A stretch of 64,000 bases of DNA from Methylobacterium sp. 10 (GTDB lineage: Bacteria; Pseudomonadota; Alphaproteobacteria; Rhizobiales; Beijerinckiaceae), in the NCBI RefSeq assembly GCF_000519085.1, contig NZ_KI912577.1, forward strand, positions 1,741,331 through 1,805,330, given 5' to 3'. This document shows positions 12,201-21,013 of this stretch, piece by piece. The notes beneath the pieces were generated by a model that did not search any database, had not been told where the DNA came from, and worked only from the letters and a program-made list of their open reading frames with translations. Numbering within the stretch: position 1 is the stretch's first letter; the number at the start of each line of letters is the position of its first letter. The translations under genes and the position numbers were made by a program.

Positions 12201-12955
12201 GCGATGGCGCCGGCATAATCCTCGGCATACCGGGCGGCATCTCCGGCATTCATCGCCGCCTCGCCGAGCATGTCGTAGGAGTACGTAAAGCCCATCGCCT
12301 CCCTGCGGCGGCCGTTGCGCAACGCCTCGGCGATGCTGCGGCCGGTGACGAACTGGCCTCCGAGCATGCGCATGGCGAGATCGACGCCCTTGCGGATGGC
12401 GGGTTCGCCCGCGCGCCGCACCACCCGCGTCAGTGCCGCCGTCAGGCCGGGTTCGTCCGGCGCACCCACGACTCGCCCCGTCAGGACCAGCCCCCATGTG
12501 GCCGCGCCGGCGAAGAGGGAGGTGGTATGTCCGAGATGCGACTGCCAATCGCCATGCCCGATCTTGTCACGGATCAAGGCATCCCGGCTCGCCGCGTCCG
12601 GAATGCGCAGAAGCGCTTCGGCGAGACACATCAGGGCGACCCCCTCCGCGCTCGACAGGCTGAACTCGCGCATCAGCTGCTCGACGGGGGCGCGCGAGCC
12701 CTTGGCGCGAAGGGTGGTGACGAGGTGCCTCGCCAGTTCCGTCGCGGCCGCATTCTCGGCCGGGCTCTGTTGCGCAGCCGCCATCAGGGGGGCGAGGCAT
12801 TCGGATTCGGGGAGACGATGGGCGGACCGGATGGCGGCCCGGAACGCGCCCATCGGTGCCGAAGGCCCCGCGAACCCGTCGAAAGGCTCCCTTGGATCCA
12901 GGGTTGATCCGGGCGGGATCGGCGCTGCGGAGGGGAGGGAGGGGCCAATGCTCAT
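9197..12955 (-). CDS. putA: Bifunctional proline dehydrogenase / glutamate-semialdehyde dehydrogenase
   Basis: The 1252-residue PutA oxidises proline to glutamate in two steps, using FAD in the N-terminal PRODH barrel (about residues 80-510) and NAD in the aldehyde dehydrogenase domain (about 560-1020). The ALDH catalytic Cys850 sits in SAGQRCSAL. A C-terminal ALDH-like tail follows. There is no N-terminal ribbon-helix-helix DNA-binding segment, so this is a non-regulatory (type B) PutA. The start at 12955 has GGAGGG upstream. The frame continues to 13099, but that part is arginine-rich and unlike any PutA. The stop codon is embedded in a REP-like palindrome. Confidence 0.95.
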   Translation of the reverse strand: MSIGPSLPSAAPIPPGSTLDPREPFDGFAGPSAPMGAFRAAIRSAHRLPESECLAPLMAAAQQSPAENAAATELARHLVTTLRAKGSRAPVEQLMREFSLSSAEGVALMCLAEALLRIPDAASRDALIRDKIGHGDWQSHLGHTTSLFAGAATWGLVLTGRVVGAPDEPGLTAALTRVVRRAGEPAIRKGVDLAMRMLGGQFVTGRSIAEALRNGRRREAMGFTYSYDMLGEAAMNAGDAARYAEDYAGAIAAIGAASGSRGPLAGPGISVKLSALHPRYARTQRKRVMDELLPRLMDLALAASRHDIGFNIDAEEADRLDLSLDLLEALAMDERLAGWDGLGFVVQAYQKRALPVVDWVVDLARRSGHRLTVRLVKGAYWDSEIKRAQVDGLDGFPVFTRKVHTDVSYLACARRLLLAGKAVFPQFATHNARTLADIVAMAGPDFQPGDYEFQCLHGMGETLYEGVVGGSILHRPCRIYAPVGTHETLLAYLVRRLLENGANSSFVNRIADPAIPVDDLVADPVEQARRVSPPGSGHPGIPLPRDLFAGSRPNSRGLDLTDEDVLASLGDALPQSAATLFLCRPVPSEGTEGAKRAVLNPADHRDIVGHVVEADDGCIEAALARAGSAAFDWAATAPSRRAEILADAAGLIETRRDAFLGLLVREAGKSLANAAAEIREAVDFLRYYGAQSGGLNPATHVPLGVVACISPWNFPLAIFIGQVAAALAAGNAVLAKPAGETPLVAGLAVEILIEAGIPEGVLGLLPGGGRVGARLVADPRIDGVLFTGSTNVAKGIQAELARRLGPRGRPIPFVAETGGQNALVVDSSALPEQVVADVLVSAFDSAGQRCSALRVLCLQEEIAERILAMLKGAMAELTIGNPDRLATDIGPVISEAARQRIEAHVARMRERGHAVDRLPLPASCAAGHFVPPSLIAIDSLDDLSGEVFGPILHVLRTKRDGLDGLAATINETGYGLTFGVHSRIDATVARLVDRVRAGNLYVNRNLVGAVVGMQPFGGEGLSGTGPKAGGPLYLRRLLASASVETGLARRLAAMPEPLASLCDALRAAGRERDKVRCESYAERSLLGLDIALPGSVGESNRYSLHPRGTVLCLPATETGLFAQIAACLATGNTIRLQLPAALRPALDILPGAVRGTIDVADGPDALGCAAILVEGEADATLAATLRAAALPGTIIPVLAVSPDRLERGAEDYSLEWLLRERSVSTNTAAAGGNAALMTLGEDADAIPPATSS

Positions 12956-13119
12956 GGGTCGAGGCCCTCCTGCCGCTACGCCGCGCGGCCGCCGGTTCCG
13001 GGCGGCGATCCTGCGGGGACGGATGCTGCGGACGTCGCCTGCGCGACGGCCTGGTTGCTCCCGGTGGAACCGAGACTGTCGCCTGCCAAGCAAAAACAAT
13101 GCTGGACGTGGCGGTTCCG

Positions 13120-13818
13120 CTAGAGCGCCGCGAGGCGGGGTTCCGGCTCCAGGCGCTCGGCCACGAGGCGCTGCAACCGCCAGAGATGGTCGTCGAGAAT
13201 GCCGGCCTCGGCGCAGGCCCGCGCCGTGCGGTAGAGGTATTCCGCGCTCGGGCCGAGATGCCCCGCGCCGGTGGCGATCCGGTCGGCGATCTCCTCCTCG
13301 GTGAGGCGGCCGGTGTAGCGGTCGCTGGCGCGGTTGACGACGAAGGTCAGTGCGGTGACCGGGCCGGCGCCCGTCTCCACCGTGACCCAGCGCCCCGCAT
13401 AGCCGCCGCCGCGCATCTCGCGGCGCCAGACCGGCATCAGGGTCGCGGCCGGGTCGATGCCCTCTAGGCGGAACACGACTCCCCGGCAGATGCCGCCCCG
13501 GTCGAGGGCGAGGACGAGGCCCGGCCGGTCGCGGCTCCCGCGAAAACGCCGCTGCAACAGGCAGAAGCGCCGATGATAGCCCCGCACCGTGCCGGTGCGC
13601 CGCTCGGCCACGGCGAATTCCGGCTGCCAGATCAGCGAGCCGTAGCCGAACACCCAGAGCCCGTCTCCCTGCCTCGGCCTGCCATGAAGCATCCGGTCGA
13701 GGCCGGGTGCGAGATCGAGATCGGACAAGAGATGCAGGGCGCCCGCATCGTCGGCGACGGGAGTCGGATGGGCGCGGGCGATGAGATCGAGGGTGAGCGA
13801 GAGCGGACGATGCGGCAT
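13120..13818 (-). CDS. chaC: ChaC-type gamma-glutamylcyclotransferase
   Basis: The 232-residue protein has the ChaC nucleotide-like loop VFGYGSLIW at residues 56-64 and the conserved RRFRGSRDRPG and WRREMRGGGY segments. The Glu in WRREM is the likely general acid/base. ChaC enzymes cleave the gamma-glutamyl group of glutathione to 5-oxoproline and Cys-Gly. The start at 13818 is chosen because the open frame upstream is low-complexity and overlaps the neighbouring lipoprotein gene. About 60 residues precede the domain, typical of proteobacterial ChaC. Confidence 0.88.
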   Translation of the reverse strand: MPHRPLSLTLDLIARAHPTPVADDAGALHLLSDLDLAPGLDRMLHGRPRQGDGLWVFGYGSLIWQPEFAVAERRTGTVRGYHRRFCLLQRRFRGSRDRPGLVLALDRGGICRGVVFRLEGIDPAATLMPVWRREMRGGGYAGRWVTVETGAGPVTALTFVVNRASDRYTGRLTEEEIADRIATGAGHLGPSAEYLYRTARACAEAGILDDHLWRLQRLVAERLEPEPRLAAL

Positions 13819-13876
13819 GGCCAGTATCGGAGCATCACCGGCCGGTCCGGGCAAGCCGTCCGAAGGATGGGTATCC

Positions 13877-14314
13877 TCAGCCCTTCGCGTTTCCCAACGC
13901 CTCCAGCTCCTTGAACGGCTCCGTCCGATGGCCCTCGCAGACCTCCTCGACATCGTCGAGGATGCTGAGCTTGCCGGCCTCCTCGCGAATGACGGCCTTG
14001 GCCTTCTCGCCCTTGAGGAAGCGCCGGCCCATCATCCGGGCGGACACGCAATAGAGGGTGCGACCGTCATCCTCGAACGGTCCGGCGATTCGGCTGTGCT
14101 CGAACCGGACCGGGATCACCGAGATCGACCCGAAGCCGCTCTGGCGCAGGGCCAGGGCGGCCACCCGCTCGCGCATGGTGAAGGTGGCGCCGGGCGCGGG
14201 CGCCGGATCGGGCCGCCCGCATCCGGTCAGTGCGATGGCGACGAGGCCCAGCCGCACGCCGACTGCGCGGCGGGACGTTGCGCGGTACGTGCGAGCGCGC
14301 GGGGAGACGGGCAT
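13877..14314 (-). CDS. Small predicted lipoprotein of unknown function
   Basis: A 145-residue protein whose N-terminus is basic (SPRARTYRATSRRAVG), followed by a hydrophobic stretch ending in the lipobox LTGC. It is therefore likely lipid-anchored in the periplasm or outer membrane. The mature part has no family I recognise; it includes FEDDGRTLYCVSARMMGRRF and a charged C-terminus. It lies on the minus strand upstream of chaC, with a 58-base gap. Translation could also begin further upstream in frame (up to 14428), but that would bury the signal peptide. Confidence 0.6.
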   Translation of the reverse strand: MPVSPRARTYRATSRRAVGVRLGLVAIALTGCGRPDPAPAPGATFTMRERVAALALRQSGFGSISVIPVRFEHSRIAGPFEDDGRTLYCVSARMMGRRFLKGEKAKAVIREEAGKLSILDDVEEVCEGHRTEPFKELEALGNAKG

Positions 14315-14457
14315 GATCGTCGAATCTCGGACGAGGGGCACACGAAGCATAGCGTCGAACACGTACTGCGGGAATCGTTTCACAGATGCAATCGGCGTGC
14401 TCGTGTGGGGCGATCGGGCCGTTTCCAACGCGCCCGCTGCGCTCTAAGGAAGGGGCC

Positions 14458-15198
14458 ATGCAATGGACCGACGACGGCGTGGTGCTGGGGCTGCGCAGGC
14501 AGGGCGAGACCGGCGTCGTCCTCGAAGTGATGACCCTGGACCATGGCCGCCATCTCGGCCTCGTCCATGGGGGTCGCTCGCGGCGGATGCAGCCGGTGCT
14601 GCAGACCGGTAATCACGTCCGGCTGACATGGCGGGCGCGCCTCGACGAGAGCCTGGGGGCCTTCGCGGTCGAGCCCCTCGAATCCTCGGCCGCGCGGCTC
14701 ATGGGCTCCGGCCTCGCCCTTTACGGGGTGACCAACATGGCCGCGCTCCTGCGCCTCCTGCCCGAGCGCGATCCCCACCCCGCCGTCTACGAGGCGGCCC
14801 GCATCCTCGTCGCCCATCTCGACGACCGGGTGATCGCGCCGCTCCTGATGGTGCGGTTCGAACTCGCGATCCTGTCCGAGCTCGGCTTCGGGCTCGATCT
14901 CAGCGCCTGCGCCGCCACGGGCGGCAACGATGCGCTGATCTACGTCTCGCCCAGGACCGGGCGGGCGGTCAGCGCCTCGGCGGGGGAGCCCTTCCGGGAC
15001 AGGCTGCTGGCGCTGCCGGGCTTCCTTCTCGACCGGAAGAGCGGCCGAACCGGCTTCATGCCGCCCGACGAGCGGGATGTAGCCAATGGGTTTACCTTGA
15101 CGGGGTATTTCCTCGACCAGCACATCTGGGGGCCGCGCGCCATCGCCCCTCCGGCGGAGCGGGCGCGATTCGTTGCGTTGGGGACGCAGAGCGCCTAA
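14458..15198 (+). CDS. recO: DNA repair protein RecO
   Basis: The 246-residue RecO has an N-terminal OB-fold (MQWTDDGVVLGLRRQGETG, then HGGRSRR) and a helical C-terminal domain. The segment RFELAILSELGFGLDLSAC is a RecO hallmark. RecO loads RecA on SSB-coated DNA with RecR in the RecF pathway. AAGGAAGGGG lies just before the ATG. The normally conserved zinc cysteines of some RecO proteins are only partly present, as in other alphaproteobacteria. Confidence 0.92.
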   Translation: MQWTDDGVVLGLRRQGETGVVLEVMTLDHGRHLGLVHGGRSRRMQPVLQTGNHVRLTWRARLDESLGAFAVEPLESSAARLMGSGLALYGVTNMAALLRLLPERDPHPAVYEAARILVAHLDDRVIAPLLMVRFELAILSELGFGLDLSACAATGGNDALIYVSPRTGRAVSASAGEPFRDRLLALPGFLLDRKSGRTGFMPPDERDVANGFTLTGYFLDQHIWGPRAIAPPAERARFVALGTQSA

Positions 15199-15251
15199 GT
15201 CCCGTTCGCGTTATGTTCTGAATTGGGCCATGTCCGGCCCGGGAGTTCGTC

Positions 15252-17504
15252 ATGGGCCAGCCCTTCGATCCGCCATCGGGATCCGACGGCATCGAGAGCG
15301 TCGAGCTGAAGTCGGCGCTGGAAGAGCGCTACCTCGCCTATGCGCTCTCCACCATCATGAACCGGGCCCTGCCGGACGCCCGCGACGGGCTCAAGCCCGT
15401 CCATCGCCGCATCCTCTACGGCATGCGGCTGCTTCGGCTCGACCCGAACACCGCCTTCAAGAAATGCGCGAAGATCGTCGGCGACGTGATGGGTGATTTC
15501 CATCCCCATGGCGACCAGGCGATCTACGACGCCCTTGTTCGCCTCAGCCAGGACTTCGCGCAGCGCTATCCGCTGGTCGACGGGCAGGGCAATTTCGGCA
15601 ATATCGACGGTGACGGCCCCGCCGCCTACCGTTACACCGAGGCTCGGCTGACGGAGGTCGCGCGCCTCCTGCTCGATGGGATCGACGAGGACACGGTCGA
15701 TTTCCGGCCCTCCTACAACGGCGAGAAGGACGAGCCCATCGTCCTGCCGGCGGCCTTCCCGAACCTGCTCGCCAACGGCTCCCAGGGCATCGCGGTGGGC
15801 ATGGCCACCTCGATCCCGCCTCACAACGCGGCCGAACTCTGCGACGCGGCGCTCTATCTCATCGGCCATCGCGAGGCGACCTCGGCCCAACTCCTCACCT
15901 TCGTGAAGGGGCCGGATTTCCCCACCGGCGGCATCCTCATCGACAGCGCCGAGTCGATCGCCGAGGCCTACCGCACCGGGCGCGGCAGTTTTCGCGTGAG
16001 GGCGCGCTGGGCGAAGGAGGATACCGGGCGCGGCACCTGGACCATCGTCGTCACCGAGATTCCCTACGGCATTCCCAAGGCCCGTCTCATCGAGAAGCTC
16101 GCGGAACTCCTGCAGGAGAAGAAGCTGCCGCTGCTGGCCGACGTGCGCGACGAATCGGCCGAGGACGTCCGTGTGGTACTCGAGCCGCGCTCGCGCAGCG
16201 TCGACCCGGTGATCCTCATGGAATCGGTGTTCCGGCTCACTGAGCTCGAGGCCCGCATCCCCCTCAACATGAACGTCCTGGTGGGCGGTCTCGTCCCGCG
16301 CGTGATCGGCCTCGCCGAGGCCCTGCGCGAATGGCTCGACCATCGCCGCGTCGTGCTCCAGCGCCGCTCGCGCCACCGTCTCGCGCAGATCGAGCGCCGC
16401 CTCGAAATCCTCGGCGGCCTGCTCATCGTCTATCTCGACCTCGACGAGGTGATCCGCATCATCCGGGAGGAGGACGAGCCGAAACCGTCCCTGATGAAGC
16501 GGTTCGAACTCACCGAACTCCAGGCCAACGCCATTCTCGACACCCGCCTGCGCTCCCTGCGGAAGCTGGAGGAGATGGAGCTGAAGCGCGAGCTCGACAC
16601 GCTGACCAGGGAGAAGGACGGGCTGGAAGAGCTTCTCGGCTCCGAGAGGATGCAATGGTCGGACATCACCAAGCAGATCCGGGCGGTGAAGAAGGCCTTC
16701 GGGCCCGAGACCAAGCTCGGTGCCCGCCGCACCACCCTGGAGAACCCGCCCGATACCGCCGGGATCGACTTCACCTCCGCCATGGTGGAGCGCGAGCCGA
16801 TCACCGTCATCGTCTCGGCCAAAGGCTGGATCCGCGCCCTCAAGGGGCATGTCGCCGATCTGTCGGGCGTGGCCTTCAAGGGCGACGACGCCCTCAAGAT
16901 CTCCTTCCTCAGCGAGACCACGGCCAAGATCCTCGTCCTTGCCTCCAACGGCAAGGTGTTCACCCTCGAAGCGGCGAAGCTTCCGGGCGGGCGCGGCTTC
17001 GGCGATCCGATCCGGCTGATGGTGGATTTCGACGACGGCGCCGAGATCGTCGCCGCCCTGCCGTATCAGCCGGGCGGCAAGCTCCTCGTGGCGGGGTCTG
17101 ACGGGCGCGGCTTCCTCGCCCCGGCCGACGCACTCGTGGCCAATACCCGCAAGGGCAAGGGGATCATGGGGCTCGACGAGCCGGCCCGGGCCATCTTGCT
17201 CGTGAACGCGAGCACCGGTGACCACGTCGCGGTCTCCAGCGCCGACCGGCTGCTGCTGGTCTTCCCGTTGTCCGAACTGCCCGAACTGTCGCGCGGCAAG
17301 GGCGTGCGCCTGCAGCGCTGCCGCCAGAGCACGCTCACCGACGCCCATGTCTTCACCCTCGCCGAGGGCCTGCCCTGGCGCGACAGCGCCGGTCAGGAGC
17401 GGCTCGCCAACGCGGCGCTGCTGGAGAAGTGGATGGGCCACCGGGCCGAGGCCGGCACGCTGATGACCCGGAGCTTCCCGAAATTCGAGCGGTTCGGAAA
17501 GTAG
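15252..17504 (+). CDS. parC: DNA topoisomerase IV subunit A
   Basis: The 750-residue type IIA topoisomerase A subunit has the breakage-reunion domain with [18 protein letters not shown] and the catalytic tyrosine at residue 128 in the AAYRYTEA motif. A coiled-coil region spans about 360-470 and a beta-pinwheel of degenerate repeats follows ([24 protein letters not shown]). Length and the short, non-GyrA-box C-terminal domain favour ParC over GyrA. It decatenates daughter chromosomes together with ParE. It starts 53 bases after recO in the same direction. Confidence 0.93.
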   Translation: MGQPFDPPSGSDGIESVELKSALEERYLAYALSTIMNRALPDARDGLKPVHRRILYGMRLLRLDPNTAFKKCAKIVGDVMGDFHPHGDQAIYDALVRLSQDFAQRYPLVDGQGNFGNIDGDGPAAYRYTEARLTEVARLLLDGIDEDTVDFRPSYNGEKDEPIVLPAAFPNLLANGSQGIAVGMATSIPPHNAAELCDAALYLIGHREATSAQLLTFVKGPDFPTGGILIDSAESIAEAYRTGRGSFRVRARWAKEDTGRGTWTIVVTEIPYGIPKARLIEKLAELLQEKKLPLLADVRDESAEDVRVVLEPRSRSVDPVILMESVFRLTELEARIPLNMNVLVGGLVPRVIGLAEALREWLDHRRVVLQRRSRHRLAQIERRLEILGGLLIVYLDLDEVIRIIREEDEPKPSLMKRFELTELQANAILDTRLRSLRKLEEMELKRELDTLTREKDGLEELLGSERMQWSDITKQIRAVKKAFGPETKLGARRTTLENPPDTAGIDFTSAMVEREPITVIVSAKGWIRALKGHVADLSGVAFKGDDALKISFLSETTAKILVLASNGKVFTLEAAKLPGGRGFGDPIRLMVDFDDGAEIVAALPYQPGGKLLVAGSDGRGFLAPADALVANTRKGKGIMGLDEPARAILLVNASTGDHVAVSSADRLLLVFPLSELPELSRGKGVRLQRCRQSTLTDAHVFTLAEGLPWRDSAGQERLANAALLEKWMGHRAEAGTLMTRSFPKFERFGK

Positions 17505-17589
17505 ATGCTGAACTCTGCCAACGCGGCCTGATCCGCGCTGGTGCTGCGACGATGTTTATCGGGTGGTTGCGCGACGAAGGAGTATCCGG

Positions 17590-17826
17590 ATGGCCGACGC
17601 CGTAAGCCCGCTGACGCCCGATCTCGAAGAGCAGCTCGGTCGCATTCGGAGAGCGCGCGAAGAGAGCGAGAAATTCGTCGCCGGGCAGAAGAAACTCACG
17701 GCCGAAGCACTGAAGCTGGATCGCGACCGTAGGCTTGCACCTTGGCAGATCGCGTTGTCCGGCATGGCTGCCGGAGCCGCGTTCTTCGGCGCTGGCGCTG
17801 CCTTCGTGAAGATTCTCGGTCCCTAG
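17590..17826 (+). CDS. Small single-pass membrane protein, unknown function
   Basis: A 78-residue protein with a charged, probably helical N-terminal half (residues 8-50, rich in E, K and R) and one C-terminal transmembrane helix around 54-75 (IALSGMAAGAAFFGAGAAFV). AAGGAG precedes the ATG at 17590. I do not recognise a family. Codon usage matches its neighbours, so it is probably a real gene. Confidence 0.6.
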   Translation: MADAVSPLTPDLEEQLGRIRRAREESEKFVAGQKKLTAEALKLDRDRRLAPWQIALSGMAAGAAFFGAGAAFVKILGP

Positions 17827-17858
17827 CGGACAGACACGATGTCCGTCAGCGCTCTCGC

Positions 17859-18131
17859 TCAGCGGCGGCGGAACTGTCCGCGGATTGGCGGGCGCGGACC
17901 GGAGGAGCGCTCGTCCTTGTGGCGGAACACCAGGCGGCCCTTCTCGAGATCGTAGGGGGACATCTCGACGGTGACGCGGTCGCCGGCCAGAGTCTTGATG
18001 CGGTTCTTCTTCATCTTGCCGGCCGTGTAGGCCACGATCTCGTGGCCCTGGTCGAGCTGCACGCGATAGCGTGCGTCCGGCAGGATCTCGATCACGAGAC
18101 CGTCGAACTGCATCAACTCTTCTTTCGCCAT
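17859..18131 (-). CDS. infA: Translation initiation factor IF-1
   Basis: The 90-residue protein has the IF-1 OB-fold: [33 protein letters not shown] and [17 protein letters not shown]. The standard protein is about 72 residues; the extra C-terminal basic tail after FRHKDER is usual in alphaproteobacteria. IF-1 binds the 30S A site during initiation. The start at 18131 matches the universal MAKE N-terminus; upstream codons in the same frame are not conserved. Confidence 0.95.
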   Translation of the reverse strand: MAKEELMQFDGLVIEILPDARYRVQLDQGHEIVAYTAGKMKKNRIKTLAGDRVTVEMSPYDLEKGRLVFRHKDERSSGPRPPIRGQFRRR

Positions 18132-18565
18132 CCACACTCTCCAGCCGGAACGCCAGAACGGGGCATTCCGGGACACCAAAAACATAGCCGTTCGGCAAAA
18201 CGCTGCGGGCGGCGGGTCCGATCCCATCGGATGCGCAACACCGGCGAGCGTCGGCACGACATAATGTTCGCGCGTCCCGTAAGCAAGCTTTTACCGCCGG
18301 GAACGCTATCCCGTCGACAGGAAATCACATGCTGTCCTGATACCTCGACAGTGTCGCGGGTGCCTCAACTGCCCGATTCGGGGGCTCATGCCGGACGACG
18401 ATAAGGAGACCTCATCGTCGTCCGGCCGCGCGACTGCGCGGTGGCGGGTGTTCGCCGAACTCGCTGAGGACGACAATAGGTCGGGATCGGCGCCGCTCGG
18501 TATCGAGCTGCATCCGTGGTGAGTACGGCCTTCCCGAGCCGGCGGCGATACGCGGGCCCCTCGCC
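18132..18565. other. Gene-poor stretch upstream of infA
   Basis: About 430 bases separate the infA start from the 3' end of the binding-protein gene. I see no convincing coding sequence. It should hold the infA promoter. It contains a 12-bp inverted repeat (18391-18402 with 18414-18425, 11-base loop), which could be the terminator of the minus-strand binding-protein gene, although there is no T-tract. Confidence 0.5.
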
Positions 18566-19711
18566 TCAGGGCGTCACGGCGTTGCCTGCGTAATCGATGC
18601 GGCCGTCCGGTGTCTTCCTCCAGACCTGCAGCACGTAGCCGGGCGCCTTGGGCTGGCCCTTGGCGTCGAACGCGATCTCGCCGATGGTGGTCTTGAATGG
18701 TGCACCGCCGTGCAGGACATCCGCGACCTTGCGGCCCTCGCTCGACTTCGCCTGATCCACCGCCTGTCTGAGGATCTCCACCGCCGCATAGCCCTGAGCC
18801 GCGACCATGTCGGCCTCCGGCGTTCTCGTTCTGGCCGCCACGCCCTTGAATTCGGTTAGCTTTCTCGGTTCCGGCAGGAGAGTCATCACCGTCCCCTCGG
18901 CGCCGGGGCCGGCACCCGTGACGAAGTCCTTGTCGAGCAGCCCGTCGCTGCCGACGAGGGGAATGGCGAGACCCGCCTCGCGCAGGGAACGGATCAGCTG
19001 GCCGGCTTCGGGCGCGAGACCGCCGAAATAGATGACCTCGACCTGCGCGCGTTTCAGTCGGGCGACGAGGGTCGACAGGTCCTTGTCGCCGCGGCCCAGG
19101 CTCTCGAAAGCCGTCTCGGCCTGCCCGTTCGCCTTGAGAATGCGGGCGACGTCGTCGACGAGGCCACGCCCGAACGTGCTCTTGTCGTGGACGAAGCCGA
19201 TCCGCCGCCCACGGAAACGCCCGAGGAGGTAGGCCGCTGCGATCGGCCCCTGCTCGGCATCGCTGCCGCCGATACGGAAGACGTTCCAGGCCCCGCGCGC
19301 CGTCAAGGCAGGCCAAGCGATGCCGGGCGTCACCGCGACGATCCCCGCGTCCTCGTAGACCGGCAGGGCCGACGCCGCCACGGTGGCGTTGAACGGTCCG
19401 ACGACGAGGGGGACCCGATCGGCGATGAACTTCCGCGCGACCGCGAGCCCTTGCTGGCCGTCGCCGGCATCGTCGGCCACCACGAGGGCGAGCTTGCGGC
19501 CCGATGGCCCGGCCGCGCGGTTGAGATCCGCCACCGCCTGTTCGGCTCCCGCCCGGAGCCCCTGTCCGAAGGCGGCATCCGGCCCGGTGAGAGGGAGCGA
19601 GAGGCCGATCCGGACCGGTGCCTGGGCCGGAGTTTGAGCGACGGCGCCGGATGCCGCGACAGCCAGCGTGGCGAGGAACGGTACGGCGGCCGTGGGTGGG
19701 ATGCGTCTCAT
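18566..19711 (-). CDS. Branched-chain amino-acid-type ABC transporter substrate-binding protein
   Basis: The 381-residue periplasmic binding protein has an N-terminal signal peptide ending near AVAQ (residues 1-25). The Leu/Ile/Val-binding (type I periplasmic) fold follows, starting VRIGLSLPLTGPDAAFGQG. Other typical segments are VVADDAGDGQQG, VPLVVGPFNATVAASA and IYFGGLAPEAGQLIR. No permease or ATPase gene of a LIV transporter lies nearby, so it is an orphan component or works with a distant system. The ligand is unknown. Confidence 0.85.
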   Translation of the reverse strand: MRRIPPTAAVPFLATLAVAASGAVAQTPAQAPVRIGLSLPLTGPDAAFGQGLRAGAEQAVADLNRAAGPSGRKLALVVADDAGDGQQGLAVARKFIADRVPLVVGPFNATVAASALPVYEDAGIVAVTPGIAWPALTARGAWNVFRIGGSDAEQGPIAAAYLLGRFRGRRIGFVHDKSTFGRGLVDDVARILKANGQAETAFESLGRGDKDLSTLVARLKRAQVEVIYFGGLAPEAGQLIRSLREAGLAIPLVGSDGLLDKDFVTGAGPGAEGTVMTLLPEPRKLTEFKGVAARTRTPEADMVAAQGYAAVEILRQAVDQAKSSEGRKVADVLHGGAPFKTTIGEIAFDAKGQPKAPGYVLQVWRKTPDGRIDYAGNAVTP

Positions 19712-19963
19712 GGTGCGAGGCCCGGATGGTCGGCGAGAGGCCGGTCCAGCTTCCATAGCGCGGTCTGACGGACTTGGCGCGGCCGGAACGACGTGGGCCG
19801 TCCTTCCATGGGCGATCCCGGCGTGCCGGTTGGCACGCTTCGGGGACCGGGCATGGCATGGGCCTCGCCTGCGCATTGCGCCGTGGGCACCGGAGCCTAT
19901 CTCCCGGAGGCGGCGTTGCGTGAGTGCCGTCATGCCCTGGACGCGCAGCGCGCGGAGTGTCCC

Positions 19964-20287
19964 ATGCTCTCCACCGAAACCGACATCCTCAACGCGGCCG
20001 AGGCGTGGCGACGCAGCGGGCGCGGCGTGGCGCTCGCCACCGTGGTCGAGACCTGGGGCTCCGCGCCCCGCCCGGTGGGCAGCCACCTCGTCGTCGACGA
20101 GGGCGGCAACTTCCTCGGTTCGGTCTCGGGGGGCTGCGTCGAGGGGGCCGTCATCACCGAGGCGCTGGACGCCATCGCCGACGGACGGCCACGGGTGATC
20201 GAGTTCGGCGTCGCCGACGAGACCGCCTGGCGGGTGGGTCTCTCCTGCGGCGGGCGCATCCGCGTCTTCGTCGAACGCATCGACTGA
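19964..20287 (+). CDS. XdhC family protein, N-terminal (CoxI-like) domain only
   Basis: The 107-residue protein is one XdhC/CoxI domain: TVVETWGSAPRPVGSHLVVD followed by FLGSVSGGCVEGAV with the conserved Cys. XdhC proteins bind and sulfurate molybdenum cofactor before insertion into xanthine dehydrogenase-type enzymes. The Rossmann half found fused in many XdhC proteins is encoded separately by the next gene, 9 bases downstream. The start at 19964 gives the usual N-terminus; the upstream open frame (to 19793) looks non-coding. Confidence 0.83.
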   Translation: MLSTETDILNAAEAWRRSGRGVALATVVETWGSAPRPVGSHLVVDEGGNFLGSVSGGCVEGAVITEALDAIADGRPRVIEFGVADETAWRVGLSCGGRIRVFVERID

Positions 20288-20296
20288 AGCGGCGCC

Positions 20297-21013
20297 ATGA
20301 AGCTCGACTCCCTCCGCTCCCTCAATGTCGAGCGTGCCGCGCGCCGCGCCGCGCTGCTCGTCACCGACCTCGATGACGGCAGCCAGCGCGTGGTCCGCGA
20401 GGCCGAAATCCCGGCCGATCCCCTCGCCGACATCCTGGCGCGACGCCTCGCATCGGGGAAGAGCGGCCTCGTCGAGGCGGAGGGGCGGCAGTTCTTCCTC
20501 ACCGTGCAGGTGCCGACCGTGCGGCTCGTCCTGATCGGGGCGGTGCATATCAGCCAGGCGCTGTGTCCCATGGCGGCGGCGATCGACCTGTCCGTGAGCG
20601 TCATCGACCCGCGGACGGCCTTCGCCACGCCCGAACGCTTTCCCGAGGTTCCCCTCGTGGCCCTCTGGCCCGACGAGGCCCTGGCCGGCCCCGTGCCGCC
20701 CCTCGACCGCTATTGCGCCGTCGCCGCCCTGACGCACGATCCGAAGATCGACGATCCCGCGCTGATGGCGGCCTTGAAGGCCGAGTGCTTCTATGTGGGC
20801 GCCCTTGGCTCGCGGAAGACCCATGCCGCCCGGGTCGAGCGCCTGTCGCAGGCCGGGCTCTCGCCCGAGCAGATCGCACGGATCGAGGCGCCGATCGGCC
20901 TCGACATCGGCGCCGTGAGCCCGGCCGAGATCGCCGTCTCCATCCTGGCGCAGATCGTCTCCGCCCTGCGCGGGGCCAGTCCGCGCGCCGTCGACCGGGG
21001 AGTTCCCGCGTGA
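20297..21013 (+). CDS. XdhC family protein, Rossmann-type C-terminal domain
   Basis: The 238-residue protein carries the XdhC Rossmann domain: VRLVLIGAVHISQAL (near residue 75), SVIDPRTAFATPERFP, and the family signature YVGALGSRKTHAARVERL, ending in AEIAVSILAQIVSALRG. It is the second half of a split XdhC. It is expected to act with the preceding CoxI-like protein in maturation of molybdenum hydroxylases. The stop overlaps the GTG start of the next gene (GTGA), indicating translational coupling. Confidence 0.85.
   Translation: MKLDSLRSLNVERAARRAALLVTDLDDGSQRVVREAEIPADPLADILARRLASGKSGLVEAEGRQFFLTVQVPTVRLVLIGAVHISQALCPMAAAIDLSVSVIDPRTAFATPERFPEVPLVALWPDEALAGPVPPLDRYCAVAALTHDPKIDDPALMAALKAECFYVGALGSRKTHAARVERLSQAGLSPEQIARIEAPIGLDIGAVSPAEIAVSILAQIVSALRGASPRAVDRGVPA

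Noticed and set aside
10856..12907. 683-residue plus-strand open frame opposite putA
   Set aside because: Antisense shadow of putA, which has full-length domain support.
15195..17441. 748-residue minus-strand open frame opposite parC
   Set aside because: Antisense shadow of a certain gene; high GC keeps antisense frames open. No domain, His/Arg/Glu-rich composition.
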